DNA of 5,999 bases from Patescibacteria group bacterium (GTDB lineage: Bacteria > Patescibacteriota > Patescibacteriia > Patescibacteriales > JAHJJO01), in NCBI GenBank assembly GCA_018822835.1, contig JAHJJO010000131.1:1-5999 (forward strand), read 5' to 3'. How positions within the stretch are numbered: the first letter of the stretch is position 1; the number at the start of each line of letters is the position of its first letter. The notes under the pieces are model-generated. The model was not told the DNA's origin. It saw only the letters and a list, made by a program, of their open reading frames with translations, and did not search any database. Shown here piece by piece: positions 4,673 through 5,999 of this stretch. The position numbers and the translations under genes were made by a program.

Positions 4673-5026
4673 ATGGAACAAAACATTCAAATAATTAAAG
4701 AAAAAATTAGCAATAAAGAATTAAAGTCATTTTTAGGCAAGCCGTTTGATGATATGGTTAAATTTGTAGTTGATATTGAAAAAAAGATTGTTGCTTTAGG
4801 CGGGGAATTGCATGTTGACGCAGAACAAATTTTATTAGAGAGCGGGTCTAAACAACAAAATTTGTGGGGAGGAAATATTTATCCAGACCAAAATAACAAA
4901 ACTCAATTAGAATATGAGTCATTAATTAACATAAGACCATCGCAAAATAATCGTTCAATGGAAATTCAGGATGAAGAATTAAAAAATCAAATTAAAAATA
5001 TTATAGAAAAATTAATAGAAGTGTAA
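4673..5026 (+). CDS. DUF5674 family protein
   Basis: A 117-residue soluble protein recognised as DUF5674, a family of unknown function. The typical landmarks are MVKFVVDIEKKIVALGGELH (28-47, followed by VDAE), GSKQQNLWGGNIYP (58-71) and INIRPSQNNRS (85-95), ending in a charged helix. The pattern of conserved GGELH, LWG-NIYP and INIRPSQ-NRS blocks suggests a compact alpha/beta fold with a binding site, but no activity is known to me. The ATG at 4673 has the only plausible ribosome binding site in the window, GGGGTG at 4658-4663, 9 nt upstream. The following gene starts 3 nt after the stop codon, so the two are almost surely one operon. The 75 nt in front (4598-4672) hold no clear promoter. Confidence 0.8.
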   Translation: MEQNIQIIKEKISNKELKSFLGKPFDDMVKFVVDIEKKIVALGGELHVDAEQILLESGSKQQNLWGGNIYPDQNNKTQLEYESLINIRPSQNNRSMEIQDEELKNQIKNIIEKLIEV

Positions 5027-5029
5027 TTT

Positions 5030-5371
5030 ATGGCATATTTTCATAAAAATTTAACTCAAGAAAAATGGAATAATTTTAGTAAAGATCAGCAGATTTTAAA
5101 TATTGCTTCAGAATTATCGCGAGCAAAAAATTGGATAAAAAAGCAAGATAAAAATTACACGCAGAATAGTTTAGACAGAGCATTTGAATTAATTGATTTA
5201 ACTATTAATGATAACAAATGGCGCAACAGTAGCTTAAAAGAATTATTAAGATTAAGGGAAATGCTTGGCGAATTTTATATTGGATTGAATAAAAACATTA
5301 ATGAACTTATCAAATTAATTAAAATATTATTAAAATTTAATAAGCTGACAGCTGATGTGATAGTGTCATAA
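5030..5371 (+). CDS. Hypothetical helical protein coupled to the DUF5674 gene
   Basis: A 113-residue protein that I do not recognise. It appears entirely alpha-helical, with segments around 10-17, 20-39 (ILNIASELSRAKNWIKKQD), 46-60 (SLDRAFELIDLTIN), 67-84 (SSLKELLRLREMLGEFYI) and 88-105. The regular spacing of leucine, isoleucine and aromatic residues suggests a small helical bundle, possibly a partner of another protein. It has no signal peptide or membrane segment. It starts 3 nt after the DUF5674 gene with no separate ribosome binding site, which suggests translational coupling and a linked function. The 48 nt after its stop are almost pure A and T, and no convincing terminator can be seen there. 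Confidence 0.7.
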   Translation: MAYFHKNLTQEKWNNFSKDQQILNIASELSRAKNWIKKQDKNYTQNSLDRAFELIDLTINDNKWRNSSLKELLRLREMLGEFYIGLNKNINELIKLIKILLKFNKLTADVIVS

Positions 5372-5419
5372 TTTTAAAAAGTTTTTTTAAAAATTTTAAA
5401 AACAATAATATTATAACTT

Positions 5420-5824
5420 ATGAAGCCAACATCAAAACAATATGCTCAAGCATTATTTGAAACCATTAAAGACGCTGATACAATGCATGTCCAAGGCAAA
5501 ATAAAACAATTTGTTAAAATTTTAATTAAACATCATCAAACTTCCATGCTTAAAGAAATTATTTCTTATTTTAACGCTCTTTGGAATAAAGATAAAAAAA
5601 TTATTAAAGCAGAAATAATTAGCGCGCGCAAATTTAATGAAACAATCATTAAATTGTTAAGTTGTTATATTATTAAATTATCACAAGTTAGCGATGTTTT
5701 TATAAGCGAAAGTATAGACAAAAATCTTTTAGGCGGATTTGTAATTAAGTATGGAGATAAAATTTTAGATGCGAGTTTAAGGAAACAATTGACAATTATC
5801 AATTATCAATTATCAATGAATTAA
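5420..5824 (+). CDS. atpH: ATP synthase F1 subunit delta, short form
   Basis: A 134-residue protein recognised as the delta subunit, which links the F1 catalytic head to the peripheral stalk (b subunits). The N-terminal helical domain starts with the family motif KQYAQALFE (6-14). The C-terminal domain ends in the strongly typical LGGFVIKYGDKILDASLRKQL (104-124). Bacterial delta subunits usually have about 170-180 residues. The missing length is in the middle and N-terminal bundle, where this protein has only about 90 residues before the LLGGF block. The last ten residues (TIINYQLSMN) are encoded by a 7-bp tandem repeat. In most bacteria atpF precedes atpH; here an unrelated DUF5674 operon does. 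No Shine-Dalgarno sequence is seen at the ATG. Confidence 0.85.
   Translation: MKPTSKQYAQALFETIKDADTMHVQGKIKQFVKILIKHHQTSMLKEIISYFNALWNKDKKIIKAEIISARKFNETIIKLLSCYIIKLSQVSDVFISESIDKNLLGGFVIKYGDKILDASLRKQLTIINYQLSMN
5786..5817 (+). repeat. CAATTAT heptanucleotide tandem repeat at the 3' end of atpH
   Basis: Three exact CAATTAT units (5793-5799, 5800-5806, 5807-5813) are followed by a partial CAAT and preceded by a variant unit CAATTGA (5786-5792). The array lies inside the last codons of atpH. Because the unit is not a multiple of three, gain or loss of one unit would shift the frame and change the protein's tail. Confidence 0.8.
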
Positions 5825-5838
5825 TTTCCGAACCATGA

Positions 5839-5881
5839 TTTACCCTGTTAAATTCGCTTTGCGATTATTTAATAGGGTGAA
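5839..5881 (-). repeat. Palindromic repeat, short inverted copy 3
   Basis: Outer arms 5839-5853 and 5867-5881 pair over 15 positions, with two G-T pairs (5841/5879 and 5847/5873). The core ACCCTGTTAAAT is identical to the left arm of copies 1 and 2. The flanks, TTTACCCTG at the left and AGGGTGAA at the right, show that the unit is in the opposite orientation to copies 1 and 2 (TTCACCCTG ... CAGGGTAAA). It holds a single inner hairpin, TCGC-TTT-GCGA (5854-5864), instead of two. It lies 14 nt after the atpH stop codon. No T-tract follows. Confidence 0.75.
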
Positions 5882-5959
5882 CTTGATTATTAGATTAAAC
5901 CTGATTAAAAAATAAATTTAGTTATTTAAAATCATGACAATCCTATAATCCATAAAATC

Positions 5960-5999
5960 ATGATTCAGACAATAGTGAATGAACAAAAAATTATTATAT
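5960..5999 (+). CDS. Possible start of the next gene (3' partial, perhaps atpA)
   Basis: A frame opens at ATG 5960 (MIQTIVNEQKIII) and runs off the window; a GTG at 5975 is in the same frame. A competing ATG at 5979 in another frame gives MNKKLLY. Only 13 codons are visible, so no domain can be recognised. In ATP synthase operons atpA usually follows atpH, and the reading from 5960 or 5975 would fit an alpha-subunit N-terminus, but this is inference from gene order. A TATAAT at 5944-5949 stands close upstream without a matching -35. The word AAAATCATGA occurs at 5929-5938 and again at 5955-5964, so the first ATG lies in repeated sequence and may not be a real start. Confidence 0.3.
   Translation, partial: MIQTIVNEQKIII

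Noticed and set aside
5371..5419. T- and A-rich stretch after the helical protein gene as a terminator or promoter
   Set aside because: It consists of T4A5-type runs that pair in many ways. There is no GC stem, and no -35/-10 pair has acceptable spacing.
5944..5949. TATAAT as the promoter of the gene at the right edge
   Set aside because: No acceptable -35 lies 16-18 nt upstream, and the surrounding sequence is repeated AT-rich filler.

Overview
The window is very AT-rich and every convincing gene lies on the + strand. The gene set looks most like a Candidate Phyla Radiation bacterium (Patescibacteria): a 7TM/GAF histidine kinase, a RelB/DinJ-YafQ type toxin-antitoxin pair, a DUF5674 protein and an unusually short ATP synthase delta subunit. 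This assignment is inferred from family resemblance and composition; no marker gene such as 16S rRNA is present. The standard genetic code fits all genes. Clear Shine-Dalgarno sequences are almost absent.

Layout: (1) 2-1714, a sensor histidine kinase cut off at its 5' end by the window edge and broken by one in-frame TAA at 707-709, with the reading frame intact on both sides. (2) 1712-2057, a non-coding island bounded by perfect 18-bp inverted repeats. It holds two near-identical 65-66 bp repeats that can fold into three-way junctions, a candidate promoter between them, and a 42-bp near-perfect palindrome. (3) 2061-2786, an ABC-2 type permease with no ATPase gene beside it. (4) 2864-3662, an antitoxin and a RelE/YafQ-like toxin separated by a 221-bp MITE-like element (3148-3368) with inverted ends and a relatively GC-rich core hairpin. 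(5) 3667-4597, a divergent MazG-like protein and an unknown 215-residue protein, each following the previous gene by 4 nt and so probably co-transcribed with the toxin. (6) 4673-5371, a DUF5674 protein and a small helical unknown protein, 3 nt apart. (7) 5420-5824, atpH (F1 delta), with no atpF in front of it, then a short inverted copy of the palindromic repeat and perhaps the first codons of another gene at the right edge.

The most interesting part is how repeats shape the genes. A mobile-looking element splits what is normally a tight toxin-antitoxin operon and may supply a promoter to the toxin. Palindromic repeats with branched secondary structure sit before a transporter gene and after atpH. 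A heptanucleotide repeat forms the last codons of atpH. I did not find a clearly new multi-gene defence or metabolic system. The toxin / MazG-like / unknown cassette and the branched repeat family are the best candidates for something undescribed.
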